A DNA stretch of 64,000 nt from Porphyridium purpureum (lineage: Eukaryota > Rhodophyta > Bangiophyceae > Porphyridiales > Porphyridiaceae). The stretch covers positions 4,650,001 through 4,714,000 of the forward strand of contig VRMN01000001.1 of the NCBI GenBank assembly GCA_008690995.1, in the 5' to 3' direction. Numbering within the stretch: position 1 is the first letter of the stretch; every line of letters begins with the position of its first letter. The notes under the pieces are model-generated. The model was not told where the DNA came from and searched no databases. It saw nothing but the letters and a program-made list of their open reading frames with translations. The translations under genes were made by a program, and so were the position numbers. Of the stretch, positions 38,494-48,419 are shown one piece after another.

Positions 38494-41361
38494 ATGCCTG
38501 CGATCTCGGAGGAAGATGCTGGGGCGGAGACAGGCTCGACGTCGGCGTCACTTCTGGACGTGTCTGCGTTTGAGAAGGCAGACTTCTCTGCGCTGCACTG
38601 GGTGAATGTGACGCTGGCACGCAGCCATGGAGCAGCGCACGCTCTGCCACACTCCGGAAGCAGCACTCCTGCGCCGGGAGCGTTGCTTGAGATGGTAGGG
38701 AATGGCTCCAGTGGTTATGGCGGTGCCGCTGCTCCTGCTACCCACGTGGAGCTCGAGCTGTTGGAGCAGCTCGAGCTGGCGATGTATTCCGCAGAGCAGG
38801 AAATCGACCTCGCCGTCCATCAGTGTATTTCCCAGATTCCATGGGCGCTGCGCGAAATCGAGCATGTGCGGCAGCGCGCATCGGCGCTGCGTACCCAAGT
38901 TGATGGCGTCAAAGTGCGCGTTGCTTCCGTCGAGTCGTCAGGAGCTGAGTCGGCGGTTGCGGCGTTGGCCGAAGCGGACCGCACCGTGCGCCGGATCGAG
39001 GAGGCGCGCGAAATGCTCAGGAAGGTAGCAGAGGTGCAGAAGCTGAGCGAGCGGCTCGACACCGTCTTCTCTGGTGGAGACCTGGCAGCGGTGGCTGAGA
39101 CGCTTGCTTCGCTTCGCCAGTGTTTGGACGCTTTGGGCCACATCGAAGCCATGTCTGAGAAACGACAGTCCCTCAGTGAAGCAGACAAAAGGCTCGTGCG
39201 CCTAGGAATGCCGGCCATTAATGCCGCACTAGACGCGCATGATGAGAACGGCTTCATGAGCGCCCGCACCGTGCTTGACCGCGCTGGTCGTGGCGACGCT
39301 TTCTTGGACCAGTGTGCACGCTTCTTTGCAAATAATGTGTGCGGTGTTTGGGCACAGCAAACCAGCCATATTCGCGAAGTATCCAAGTCAACGTCAGGGA
39401 CTTTGCAAAATGAGGCAGGCAGTGAACGAGCCAGCGCCGGGTCGCAAGGACGGGCTGAGCAGAAAGAGCTCCACCCACCGCTAATTCCCGTTTCGATGCT
39501 TTACTTGGTCGATGCCATGACTCCCGCTTTGCTCAGTGCTTTCTATGGGCAGCTCATGCAGACGCTGCAGAAGGAGTACACATGGTTTTCTCGAGTCGCG
39601 GCAGAGCACGCCGTGTCCGTCATGTCGCGGGCGCTGGCCATGGCGTGGAAGGAGTTTAAACCACATTTGGAGACAGAGCGGGTTGTTCATCGCTCTGCAG
39701 TACGCGCGCTGCGCCTTTCGCCTGCAGAAAACAGTACGCAGGACGATGAGGATGGCTCAGTCGTATCTTCCACTCACTTGCTGTCGGAGCTAGAATGCGC
39801 TTTTTCGTGTGCGGACTCGTCAGTCAAGTTCGCGGCTTTGATCCTGTCAATGTTTGACTGTTTGGCTGGGCGGCGAGGGGTAAAGGAAGAACTGACGCAT
39901 GACACAACGCAATCTTTGGCTGCTATGATCGACGCGATCACAAAGCCCGTCGAATATCTGATGCGGGCATACGGTGAGCTCGAGACCAATGCAATGCTCG
40001 AACTAGTGTCGTCTGGGTTGCATGCGTTCGAAGCCACCTCGTCGCCGGCTGGATCGCAGTCGAAAGTATCGCTAGTGGAGCTGTCGCACCTCATCGACAA
40101 GTCTTCGGCTGAGCTTCTGCTCCTCGGGGCTCAAATTCAGGCCCACTGTATCGACTGGACGCGCGGGATCTGCATCGATGGTGCCTTGCAAGCGGCTCGC
40201 GCATCTGTGCGCAGGCTGTCTGAGCGCCTTTCAGTATTTCTTCCTCCTGATGCTAGTGTACGTACGGGGATGCCGCAGCAGTCCCCACAGCGGCCCGGAG
40301 CTGTAGCAAAAGTGCAGATACCTGTGGACCTACAGGGTGGTTTGCGCGTGCTAAAAGCGCTCGGCTCGGTTTCTTTGAAGTGGGCGACGTGGAAGACGGC
40401 CTTCGTGAATGACGCAGTGACCGTCGCGGCGCCACTCCTGGAGCTGCTCAATGGTGAGATCCTTGGCATTGAAGGTGGCGTTGACCGCACGTGCCGACTC
40501 CTGAGCGCCGTCCTGCAGCACGAAAAGGGTCCGGACGGCGCGATCGGGGGCGGTCTTTTGTGGGTGCTGGGTGCGCAGCCGCGCATGTTGCAGAATTGTA
40601 TGCAAGCATTTGCCATGCACGTTGGCGGCGAAATGGACTCGCCAGCGCAGTCGTCTGAAAAAGACTTTGCGTCTTTGTTAGCTCGATGCATGCGCATGAC
40701 GTATGCCAGGATGTTTAGTGATATAGAGGAACGCATGAGCGAGTTTGAGTCGAACCTCGAGGGTTCAGATTTGAACGCTTTTGAGAGTGGACCCCGGGAG
40801 CATGGTGAGTCGGAGGATGTCGAAGACGACGACGACGACGTGCCGGTGTTCTCCGCAGCCCCGTCGGCATACGCCGCAGATATTGGGGAGCTACTCATGC
40901 TGATTCCGCAGCAAATTGAGCCGTTCATTCCCGACAGCGAAGAGCTTGCGCTGTTGACTTCACCAGCGAATTGGGATGCACTTGTAAGACCCACATCAGA
41001 AGCGAGAAGCTCCGGTAGTGAATACGATGAGGTCGGCAGTGGCGGAGCGTTGTTTGCTAGACGCTGGATTCGCGTAATCTGTACAGGAACAATGGAAGCG
41101 CTCGTGGATCACGTGTGTGCGCTCAAGCGGCTCAGCACGCGCGGCGCAGCACAGGTCGCCACAGATTTTGATTATGTAAGTAATATTCTTTCTGCGCTCG
41201 GAATGAACCCGACTGCGCGGTACGCGGCGGCGTCAGCGCTTGTTTCCGCAGGCCCTGACACGTTCGCGGCAGTAGCGGCCTCATTTTCGCGCAACTCTGT
41301 GACCAAGGCCATAGCTGCCAGTATTGCGCGTGCGAGGGGCGTGACGATTGGACCCCTTTAG
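38494..41361 (+). CDS. COG7: conserved oligomeric Golgi complex subunit 7 (COG7)
   Basis: A protein of about 955 residues, a subunit of the eight-part COG tether acting in retrograde Golgi traffic. The N-terminus has FEKADFSALHWVNVTL (the DFDVKEWIN-like start of COG7), then the helical segments LAVHQCISQIPWALREIEHVRQ and VAEVQKLSERLDTVFSGGDLAAVAETLASL in the family order. The rest is alpha-helical with several low-complexity acidic loops, including DVEDDDDDVPVF near residue 790. The start at 38494 (MPAISEEDAGAE) is preferred to the ATG at 38416, whose extra 26 residues look like translated UTR. COG membership is probable to secure; COG7 is the best fit among the lobe B subunits. Confidence 0.78.
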   Translation: MPAISEEDAGAETGSTSASLLDVSAFEKADFSALHWVNVTLARSHGAAHALPHSGSSTPAPGALLEMVGNGSSGYGGAAAPATHVELELLEQLELAMYSAEQEIDLAVHQCISQIPWALREIEHVRQRASALRTQVDGVKVRVASVESSGAESAVAALAEADRTVRRIEEAREMLRKVAEVQKLSERLDTVFSGGDLAAVAETLASLRQCLDALGHIEAMSEKRQSLSEADKRLVRLGMPAINAALDAHDENGFMSARTVLDRAGRGDAFLDQCARFFANNVCGVWAQQTSHIREVSKSTSGTLQNEAGSERASAGSQGRAEQKELHPPLIPVSMLYLVDAMTPALLSAFYGQLMQTLQKEYTWFSRVAAEHAVSVMSRALAMAWKEFKPHLETERVVHRSAVRALRLSPAENSTQDDEDGSVVSSTHLLSELECAFSCADSSVKFAALILSMFDCLAGRRGVKEELTHDTTQSLAAMIDAITKPVEYLMRAYGELETNAMLELVSSGLHAFEATSSPAGSQSKVSLVELSHLIDKSSAELLLLGAQIQAHCIDWTRGICIDGALQAARASVRRLSERLSVFLPPDASVRTGMPQQSPQRPGAVAKVQIPVDLQGGLRVLKALGSVSLKWATWKTAFVNDAVTVAAPLLELLNGEILGIEGGVDRTCRLLSAVLQHEKGPDGAIGGGLLWVLGAQPRMLQNCMQAFAMHVGGEMDSPAQSSEKDFASLLARCMRMTYARMFSDIEERMSEFESNLEGSDLNAFESGPREHGESEDVEDDDDDVPVFSAAPSAYAADIGELLMLIPQQIEPFIPDSEELALLTSPANWDALVRPTSEARSSGSEYDEVGSGGALFARRWIRVICTGTMEALVDHVCALKRLSTRGAAQVATDFDYVSNILSALGMNPTARYAAASALVSAGPDTFAAVAASFSRNSVTKAIAASIARARGVTIGPL

Positions 41362-41595
41362 TATATCACGATGGTTTGCACTGACATCTCCTGGCGACTC
41401 ACATCCCGTATCTCCACCGTTTGTCCAGCGGAGGGATGCAACCGCAAGCAATGGAAGATGGAAAAACGTCACGACGAAAGGGAAGGTCTGAGCGTGTGAA
41501 GAGCTTTGCACAAACAGTACGAAACTTTGAAAATAGTGGCCCTAAATCTCAATCGTTTAGTATCGAGTCCGGAAGTATTCCAAATCCAGCATGTG
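41362..41595. other. convergent intergenic region, no gene seen
   Basis: These 234 bases separate the COG7 and DDI1 stop codons and should hold their 3' UTRs. No gene-like frame or RNA was recognised. Confidence 0.45.
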
Positions 41596-43068
41596 CTACA
41601 GGGCTCGCTTCTGCGTGAGCGAGTGCTCGAGCAAGAAGCTGGCGGCCAGCTCTTCGCTGCCGCCAAACTGGATCAACGCTGTACGTGCCTGTGCCGAGTC
41701 AAATCCGATGGCTACGAGCCGTGTGACTTTGGCTTCTAAATCTGGGATGGAAGCAGCTGAAACGCTGCCGTTCGGGACTGCCACACTACCCGGCAGAGAC
41801 GGGGCGACGGGATCGCTACTTCTCCGAGCATTACTGCTGTTGGCTGCCCATCCCATGGATCTCGAGACAGCTGCTGCACCAGCGGCCGAGGCAGCGCTGG
41901 TGGGAGGGGACGCCAGCGAGCTATCATTAATGTATTCCGGATCGCGAAATAGCCGCGGGATATCCTTTTCCGGAAGGAAGCGCGCTTCAACGCCCTGAAT
42001 TCTGAGACAATCACGCTCAAGGTCAATCGACGCACGATGCTTGCGGAGCATGTCCAAGCCAAATAAAATGTCATAATTAAAGTCCTCCATGACCGTGAAG
42101 CTGCACAATAAGTGCTGTTTCTCGATGCGCATCTCGGCCATATGCACTCTACCTAGAATTCGAGCCGTGCCAACGCCCCTGGCAATACCCTGGAAGCGCG
42201 TATCTAGCAAGTGAAGAATATTGCACCTCTCTGCGCATGCCTTTGAAATAATTGTGCTTTGCGCTCCAGAGTCAACGAACATGGTCACGTCAACGCCATT
42301 TACGGTTCCGTGTATGAAAAGCATGACCACTTTGGCGAATGCTTCTGGATTGTGCTCATACGCTGCGGCTAGATTCGTTTCGACATTTTGTTGCCGAATC
42401 GTCTCCGCCATGTATTCCTGAGCCTCGACCGACATTGGGTCTGCCGCGATGCGGGCCATCTTGGCCTGGTGTGCATTCATGCGCTGAGTTTCGACTTGAA
42501 CCATTGCCTGTTTGAAAGGAACCATTTCTCGCGCCACCGCAGCCTCATCACTGTTCCGAATTGCCTCCACAAGGCGAGGAAATTGAAGCCCGAGTCGTTG
42601 CATCGCTCCAGGATTATCGCGCACCTCTCGAACAAGTTGGCGTGCTTCCTGTTCTGATACGCTTGCCGGTGGCTGTCCTTGTTGCTGCCGTGCACTACCC
42701 TTGTTCGCATTGAAAGAACTCAAAGCCGAGCTCAGCGCCGCAGCCCAACTCGACGGCGAGTTTGCGTTTCGACCGGCCGTCGCCGCGGCCGACCCGGACG
42801 CCGCCGGCGTCGCAGCAGCAGCAGAAGACGAAGCTGCCGCAGCGCATCTTCTCACGAGCAAAAGGTCATTCTCTGCTACGCCCGCCGCCTTGAGCGTCGT
42901 TTGAACGCCATGGCCCGCGATTTCGACGCCGTTCAGAAGCAGCATTTGCATCGCCGCCGGAATGCCCAACTCGCCCTCAATCAGAAGCTTCACATTCTCC
43001 ACGGACGCGTCCTCGTCCACGTCCACGACTGAAACCTCCCCACGCTCGTCGCTCAACACCAGCTTCAT
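41596..43068 (-). CDS. DDI1: DDI1-type ubiquitin shuttle with retropepsin-like domain
   Basis: A 490-residue host protein with the complete DDI1 layout. A ubiquitin-like domain (residues 1-75, MKLVLSDERGEVSVVDV) is followed by a Ser/Ala linker, a helical region (about 130-235), the retropepsin-like domain with catalytic FVDSGAQSTIIS (about 265-276) and FGLDMLRKHRASIDL, and a C-terminal UBA domain (VTRLVAIGFDSAQARTALIQFGG). The active-site Asp-Ser-Gly is intact. DDI1 brings ubiquitinated clients to the proteasome and cuts some of them. The protease fold is shared with retroviral proteases, but this is a normal cellular gene. It begins at an ATG in a GC-rich context. Confidence 0.95.
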   Translation of the reverse strand: MKLVLSDERGEVSVVDVDEDASVENVKLLIEGELGIPAAMQMLLLNGVEIAGHGVQTTLKAAGVAENDLLLVRRCAAAASSSAAAATPAASGSAAATAGRNANSPSSWAAALSSALSSFNANKGSARQQQGQPPASVSEQEARQLVREVRDNPGAMQRLGLQFPRLVEAIRNSDEAAVAREMVPFKQAMVQVETQRMNAHQAKMARIAADPMSVEAQEYMAETIRQQNVETNLAAAYEHNPEAFAKVVMLFIHGTVNGVDVTMFVDSGAQSTIISKACAERCNILHLLDTRFQGIARGVGTARILGRVHMAEMRIEKQHLLCSFTVMEDFNYDILFGLDMLRKHRASIDLERDCLRIQGVEARFLPEKDIPRLFRDPEYINDSSLASPPTSAASAAGAAAVSRSMGWAANSSNARRSSDPVAPSLPGSVAVPNGSVSAASIPDLEAKVTRLVAIGFDSAQARTALIQFGGSEELAASFLLEHSLTQKRAL

Positions 43069-44300
43069 CGTTCCTCACTCCCTTCCCCCGCACACACATC
43101 CACCACCGCCCCGCTTCCTTCTCCCCCGTCCCCCGCGCTTTAACCCGTGCTTGTCCCGCTCCGTTTCCTCCATCGCTTCTAGATGAACACCGACTGTACT
43201 CCCGCGTGCGTGTCGCGTGGCGCGTGCAGTCGGCTGATGCAGCGCTTGAGCAACGCGCCCCCGGAAACGGCGCCGCAGCCATGGTGCTTGTTGGAATGGA
43301 AGCCCAGTTGGGGGTGACATGAGTGGCGCCGCGCTGCGACGGGTGGACGCCAGGTAATGGGCAGTCGTCTGTGATTGCCCATCGCCTCGCGTCGCCTGTG
43401 CTAGCTTTCAAGGGGCGCACTGCGTGCTTCCGTGTAGACGTCAAGAAGCCGAAGCCTGTGAGAGCTCGGACTTCTTCGCGCTGTACGCGTCTGGACGGAG
43501 GAGACGATCCCCGCACAGAGCTGCCTGTCGACGCGCTGGAGTTCGGAAGGAATTGGCTGCGCGGCGCATGAAAGACGCGCGCTTCTTGTTTAGAGACGGG
43601 CCTGGCAACGCTTCTGCCAGTGACAAGTTTACGGGGCGACTTGTCTGACGGAGGCCAAAAGCACCGAGCGCGTAGAATGTACAGCGTGTACAGTTTATTC
43701 ACTGTACTCCGAGGTGTACCCTATTCATCGGAAGTGTGCGCGATGAGGCGATTGGATGAGCTGCGCGCGCGGTCCCGGCAAAGAGTCAGGGAAGGAGCGG
43801 AACGGAGTGATGGACCAGAACGCGGAGGGAATCTTTAGATACGATGCCGACGTGAATATTCGCAGGTGAGCAGGTGGCGGGAGAATCTTTCTCGATCACG
43901 GGGAAACTGCTCCATGGAGCTCGGAAATCTGCATCTGATCTACCGCTCGAGCTGCTGATGGGTTTCGGTTGGCGTATAATGTCTTACTTCTCTTCCGCGG
44001 GCATGGCCGTCGCCCATGGATGGATTGCGCAACATAGTCTTGGCTTGCATGGCTCTGTTTTCGGCGGCATGGCGCCGGTTATTCTTGCAGATCGTAGCCA
44101 GTCTCAACGTTGGCTTGCGCTGATGGATAGTATATATTGTCGCGCCGGCCTGGTTGGATCAGCGAAGAGGTGGACGGGGTTGGCTGGCCAGTGACAGGTA
44201 GGGAGGCGGAGAGGAGGAATCCGACTCGACTCAGTGGGCTTTGGAGATTACGTACTTCGTGGGGATCGGGGCGGTAGGTGAAGAAGTGGAACGTTTGACA
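43069..44300. promoter_or_regulatory. divergent region with a cluster of GTAC sites and a TATA box
   Basis: Between 43678 and 43721 four GTAC sites follow each other: TGTACAGC, TGTACAGT, ACTGTACT and GTGTACCC. TATATATT at 44131-44138 lies about 165 bases before the ATG of the secreted phytase-like gene. A plus-strand frame from 43874 starts at GTG and lacks conserved features; I do not call it a gene. Confidence 0.55.
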
Positions 44301-47300
44301 ATGTGGGTCGGCAAGAGTGTGTCGCGCCTGCTGAGCACTTTGTTCGTGGTGTCGTTGCTTGTTGTACCACGTACTGGCGTTTGGGCGCAGCCGAATGTGG
44401 AAGCTCTGACGGGCACGTGCAAGGCCACGGTGATCGCGTCATACGTGCAGCCCCCGCTGCCGTACGATACGCTCATTCCAGAGCTTGCCGGGGACGATGA
44501 TGTCACGGCTCTGTACGCGCAGCTTGTCGATGGCGAGTGCGCACAGCCAGACGCCGGGCAGGTGTGTGTGCTCAACACGGCCATCGGGTCGGGTCTCGCC
44601 TTCTCAGGCGGCAAGTACTATGGGCTCACCGACCGAGGACCAAACCAGGATTGTGGCGACCTGTTCGCCTTGGATCCCATCAAGTATGCGGCCGCAGGAG
44701 GAAAGACAGGAAAAGGCTTTCCCGTGAAACGCTTTGCGCCTTCCATTGTTGAGTTTTCGATCCAAAACGGTGAGATAGTGTACGAAAGGTTTATTAATCT
44801 GCGAGACTCTATGGGTAACTTGATCTCTGGTATCTCCAACACAGCAAACGATGACGTGCCGTATGCTGCAGACTGTGTCGGCGAACCACTTCCGCTTGAT
44901 CCCAACGGCGTTGATACGGAGGACATTGTAATCATCGAAGAATTTGGGGTCGCTGTACTGGTTGAGGAATATTCGCCTTCCGTGCTGCTTGTCAGGTTGT
45001 CTGACGGTGAGGTCCTGGAGCGATATGTACCGGGCAACATTGCGCCCCAGTTGGAAGGCGCGAGTTATCCGATTGTGGGCAATTTGCCGGACATCTTTTC
45101 TTTGCGTAGGAACAACAGAGGATTTGAGTTTGTCGCAAAGCCGCCCTCCGAGTCGTACATCATTGCGGGTCTGCAGTCTCCTATGCTGGCGCCTAACGGC
45201 GCTTCGGAAAATAATCTCATCATTCGCATGGTGAAAATGATGATCGAGGCAACAGGGGATGCTTCTAGGCCTGTGCGCCTGGTGTACGAAGGGCAGTATT
45301 TCATGGAAGCAACTGGACCCCGGGGATACGTCGAGGATGATTTGGCGCGAAACATGAAGATGTCTGGCGCGTTTTTCAACTCGGAGGAAACCATGGTCGT
45401 GCTCGAACGTGCGAGGAACGAAGTCAAGCTGCTCATTGCCAGCATGGACGGGTCGGCGACAAACTTGGACGCGACTGCATTTGCGAACACCTTGCAGCTT
45501 GAAATTCAAACGAACGGCCGCAACGCCCCAGAGAACCTCGGTCTTTTGCCCGTAAGGACAAGGTTGCTGCAGAACACGCGCAGCGACAAATTCGGAGGAA
45601 CTAGTAACTTTCCGTTCACTGACGACAAGCAGGAGGGCTTTGTGCTTCGCGGATTCGCTAGCGACATGATCCAGGACACAGACTTTGGGCTGGAAATGCA
45701 AGGATTCGGGACGCTGCGCGTTTCACAGTTGGGTAGGGATCCCGTATCCGGAAGGGCCATTTGTGAGCCACCGGCATTTGCGCCGAGCCCCAGTATCAAT
45801 GTGAATCCCACCAATGCCGTTACGATGGAGAGGATTGGCCTGCATGTGATTTCTACGACGCAGGACTCATCGGCGGCTGAGATTGTCGACGTGGATAAGA
45901 CTTTCGATTCGGTGCTGACTGCGAACGCCGAAAGCAATCGCATCGACCGCTTTCAAGGGGCAAAGGGGCCAGTGACCCCTACAAAAACATACGAGCTTTC
46001 CGGATTTGCCGTGAACTCTATCAGTGTGTGCAATGCGCCCAACGCAAGGAATGGATGGATTGCGGCCGCCATGGAGAACGATCAAAGCGGGCAGCCCGGG
46101 CGCTTTGTAGTGTTTGACCGTCTAGGAGGTATTGTTGTGAATCAAGTGACAGGCGTGCAACCAGACATGGTTGGATTCAGCGAGGATTGCAACTGGGGTA
46201 TCATGGCAATTGAAGCGGAAGGTGTGGAGAACGAAGGCAGCGTTTTCATTTATGACTTTGTCCTGCGCAGGTCTCGAGTTGCCGACTTCCGGTGGTATGA
46301 TGACAAGACATCTGAATTACGCATGAATGGTATCCGCCTTGTCGAAGCACCGCTGTTCTCTCTTGACGCTGAACCTGAGTACGGAGCGTTTTTCGGAACA
46401 GACACCGCTGTTTTCGTCCTGCAAGAGAATAATGCGTTTGCCGTTATCGACTTGATCCACGGCACGGCAGCCGAGCTGAAATCGAGTGGCTACGTCGACC
46501 ACAGTGCCGCCGGCTTCGGGCTTGACGCCAGTGATCGCGATGACATGATCAACATCCGTAATTATGATCACTTGTTTGGTATGCGGCAGGGTGATACATT
46601 TTTGTCGCACGTGTGGCCCAACGGTCAGACGTACTTTGTGCTGGCAAACGAAGGAGACGCCAAGGACTCGGAAGAATTGCGCGTCAAAGACATTGGCGCG
46701 GAGACGGGCGTGGATATGTCCAAGTTCGAGGAGCTGGGCTACACGGCTGACGCTCTGCTCGGCCGGCTGCAGATATCAAAGATTATGGGTGTAGTGGATG
46801 GGCGTCAGGAGCAGCTCTACAGCTTTGGCTCGCGCAGCTTTTCAATTTACGACCAGAACTTGGAACTGGTTTTCGATTCGGGAGAGTGGATCGAGCGGAT
46901 TGCTGAGGCCACTGTTCCCACTGCGTTTAACGCCGAGTTCCCGTTGGAATCGGACAACACACTTGAAGACGAATTCGACGGTCGAAGTGACAACAAGGGC
47001 CCGGAACCAGAAGGTCTAGCCTTGTTTGTATCAGAAACCTCGGGTGCTGTTTATCTTGTGGTTGGCGCCGAGCGTCTGTCGCAGATGTTCCTGTATGATG
47101 TCACGGACCCTGCAAGTCCCGTCTTTGTGACGACATTCCGCGACACACCCATTAATGTGGGAGTCAACACGCTGTTCGCCAGCGGCGACCCGGGCATTAT
47201 GGATCCGGAGGGCATGAAATTCGACGGCAACGGCTTGCTGCACATATCTGGTGCCGTGAGCGGCGTGGTTTCAACGTGGAAGTTCATGGAAGGCGCTGCC

Positions 47301-47630
47301 CCCGCGACGCGTGCGTGCGAGAATGACGGCATGACCTGTGACTGTTCTCAGGCGGTGTTTGGCGAGTGCGCCTTCCCGGAGGGCATCGAGGACGTGTGCC
47401 GCGTTGGATCGTGTGCGGGCTGGAAGTGCGCGTGCGCAGAGAACAACTTTGACGGTACTCAGGTCGTTGTCAGCTCTGCACAGTGCGCCGTGGCCGAGGC
47501 AGAAATCTGGGTGCCTGTTGACCCGCCGGCAGCGTCTCGCGCGTCGCAGCTTGGTCTCACAGAGCGCCAAGTGGGCGTTGCATGCACGCAGGAGCTGTCA
47601 GAAATCGCGCTTGCTCCGCCGCTACCGTAG
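44301..47630 (+). CDS. secreted phytase-like/choice-of-anchor-I (MSP130-like) protein
   Basis: A 1,109-residue exported protein. A signal peptide is clear: basic start, hydrophobic LLSTLFVVSLLVV, and predicted cleavage near GVWA-QPN (about residue 29). The N-terminal half resembles the esterase-like phytase domain (GSGLAFSGGKYYGLTDRGPNQ, about residue 100). The C-terminal half resembles the beta-propeller choice-of-anchor-I family that includes echinoderm MSP130: YFVLANEGDAKDSEELRVKD, then DNKGPEPEGLALF and RLSQMFLYDVTDPASPVFV. A Cys-rich segment follows (about 1,015-1,075). Both parts are typical of secreted bacterial and marine proteins; joining them is unusual. It may act on phosphate esters or at the cell surface, but the enzyme activity is unproven. 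The frame upstream of 44301 starts at TTG. Confidence 0.78.
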   Translation: MWVGKSVSRLLSTLFVVSLLVVPRTGVWAQPNVEALTGTCKATVIASYVQPPLPYDTLIPELAGDDDVTALYAQLVDGECAQPDAGQVCVLNTAIGSGLAFSGGKYYGLTDRGPNQDCGDLFALDPIKYAAAGGKTGKGFPVKRFAPSIVEFSIQNGEIVYERFINLRDSMGNLISGISNTANDDVPYAADCVGEPLPLDPNGVDTEDIVIIEEFGVAVLVEEYSPSVLLVRLSDGEVLERYVPGNIAPQLEGASYPIVGNLPDIFSLRRNNRGFEFVAKPPSESYIIAGLQSPMLAPNGASENNLIIRMVKMMIEATGDASRPVRLVYEGQYFMEATGPRGYVEDDLARNMKMSGAFFNSEETMVVLERARNEVKLLIASMDGSATNLDATAFANTLQLEIQTNGRNAPENLGLLPVRTRLLQNTRSDKFGGTSNFPFTDDKQEGFVLRGFASDMIQDTDFGLEMQGFGTLRVSQLGRDPVSGRAICEPPAFAPSPSINVNPTNAVTMERIGLHVISTTQDSSAAEIVDVDKTFDSVLTANAESNRIDRFQGAKGPVTPTKTYELSGFAVNSISVCNAPNARNGWIAAAMENDQSGQPGRFVVFDRLGGIVVNQVTGVQPDMVGFSEDCNWGIMAIEAEGVENEGSVFIYDFVLRRSRVADFRWYDDKTSELRMNGIRLVEAPLFSLDAEPEYGAFFGTDTAVFVLQENNAFAVIDLIHGTAAELKSSGYVDHSAAGFGLDASDRDDMINIRNYDHLFGMRQGDTFLSHVWPNGQTYFVLANEGDAKDSEELRVKDIGAETGVDMSKFEELGYTADALLGRLQISKIMGVVDGRQEQLYSFGSRSFSIYDQNLELVFDSGEWIERIAEATVPTAFNAEFPLESDNTLEDEFDGRSDNKGPEPEGLALFVSETSGAVYLVVGAERLSQMFLYDVTDPASPVFVTTFRDTPINVGVNTLFASGDPGIMDPEGMKFDGNGLLHISGAVSGVVSTWKFMEGAAPATRACENDGMTCDCSQAVFGECAFPEGIEDVCRVGSCAGWKCACAENNFDGTQVVVSSAQCAVAEAEIWVPVDPPAASRASQLGLTERQVGVACTQELSEIALAPPLP

Positions 47631-48419
47631 TCCTCTTGTTTCAAGACTGCACGGATGGATTCCTGGCGGAGGGTGTATTCACGCCAGTCCGACCGCTTTG
47701 TACGATTCACTGTGCACCAAGTCGGCATGTCTTTCTCTTCCAGTGTCGTGTGCGTTGCGCGCGTTATCGTGGCGTGTTCAGGACGGCGCGAGCCGGACGC
47801 CCTCAGAATCACAATAAATTCGGTTCGTGCGCAGTGCAACAGCTGGGCGGAGCGCGCACGTGCGCCGCACCGCTTTGTCGCGCGCGCGCGCGCACTGTAC
47901 CTCGGCGCGCGTGCATGTGCGCACAGCCGCGTTTTGCGCAGCGTTTGGCGTGGCTTTGTGGCTGCGCGCGTGGTGGGACGGCGCGGCGGTCGCGCGCAGC
48001 TGCGAGAAACCCTAGCGCGCTGAAGCGGCACGCTTTTGCGCACGCGCACGCACACGCCAGCCGCTGCGGCTGCACAAAGCGCGCACCCACCCACTCAGCC
48101 GCGCATATCTGCGCACCACCGCTCTGACGCGAGACGAGGGAACGGGGGCCGGCTAGAAGGGGAAAGGGCGGTTCGCAGCAGCAGGGGGAGGCGCCCAGCG
48201 GTACAGGTGGGCGTGCGTGCGTGCGTGGAGGTGGCGGGGTGGGGCATCGGCGGACCGTGCGCTGCAGCACGCAGTTCGGCGGGCGGCGGCGTGATCGTTC
48301 GCGCGACGGCGGCGGACAGCGCGCAGGCACACGGGGGCGGGGGCTGGCCGTGCGGCAGGCACTCAAGCAGGTGGGGCGCACGCGCGTGTTGGTCGCAGAG
48401 CGCGCCGCGCACAGGCACC
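47631..48419. promoter_or_regulatory. intergenic region upstream of the MAP kinase
   Basis: A very GC-rich 789-base spacer with an alternating CG run at about 47877-47893, directly followed by CACTGTACC at 47893-47901. Long overlapping frames on both strands consist of Arg/Ala/Pro and are composition artefacts. It should hold the 3' UTR of the secreted protein gene and the kinase promoter. Confidence 0.45.

Noticed and set aside
41596-43068. Retropepsin fold as part of a retroelement
   Set aside because: Flanking UBL and UBA domains show it is the ordinary cellular DDI1 gene.
43874-44194. Possible 106-residue gene upstream of the secreted phytase-like protein
   Set aside because: It begins at GTG, matches nothing and overlaps the TATA box of the next gene.
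47582-48381. Long overlapping frames on both strands upstream of the MAP kinase
   Set aside because: All consist of Arg, Ala, Pro and His from CG-rich DNA and contradict each other.
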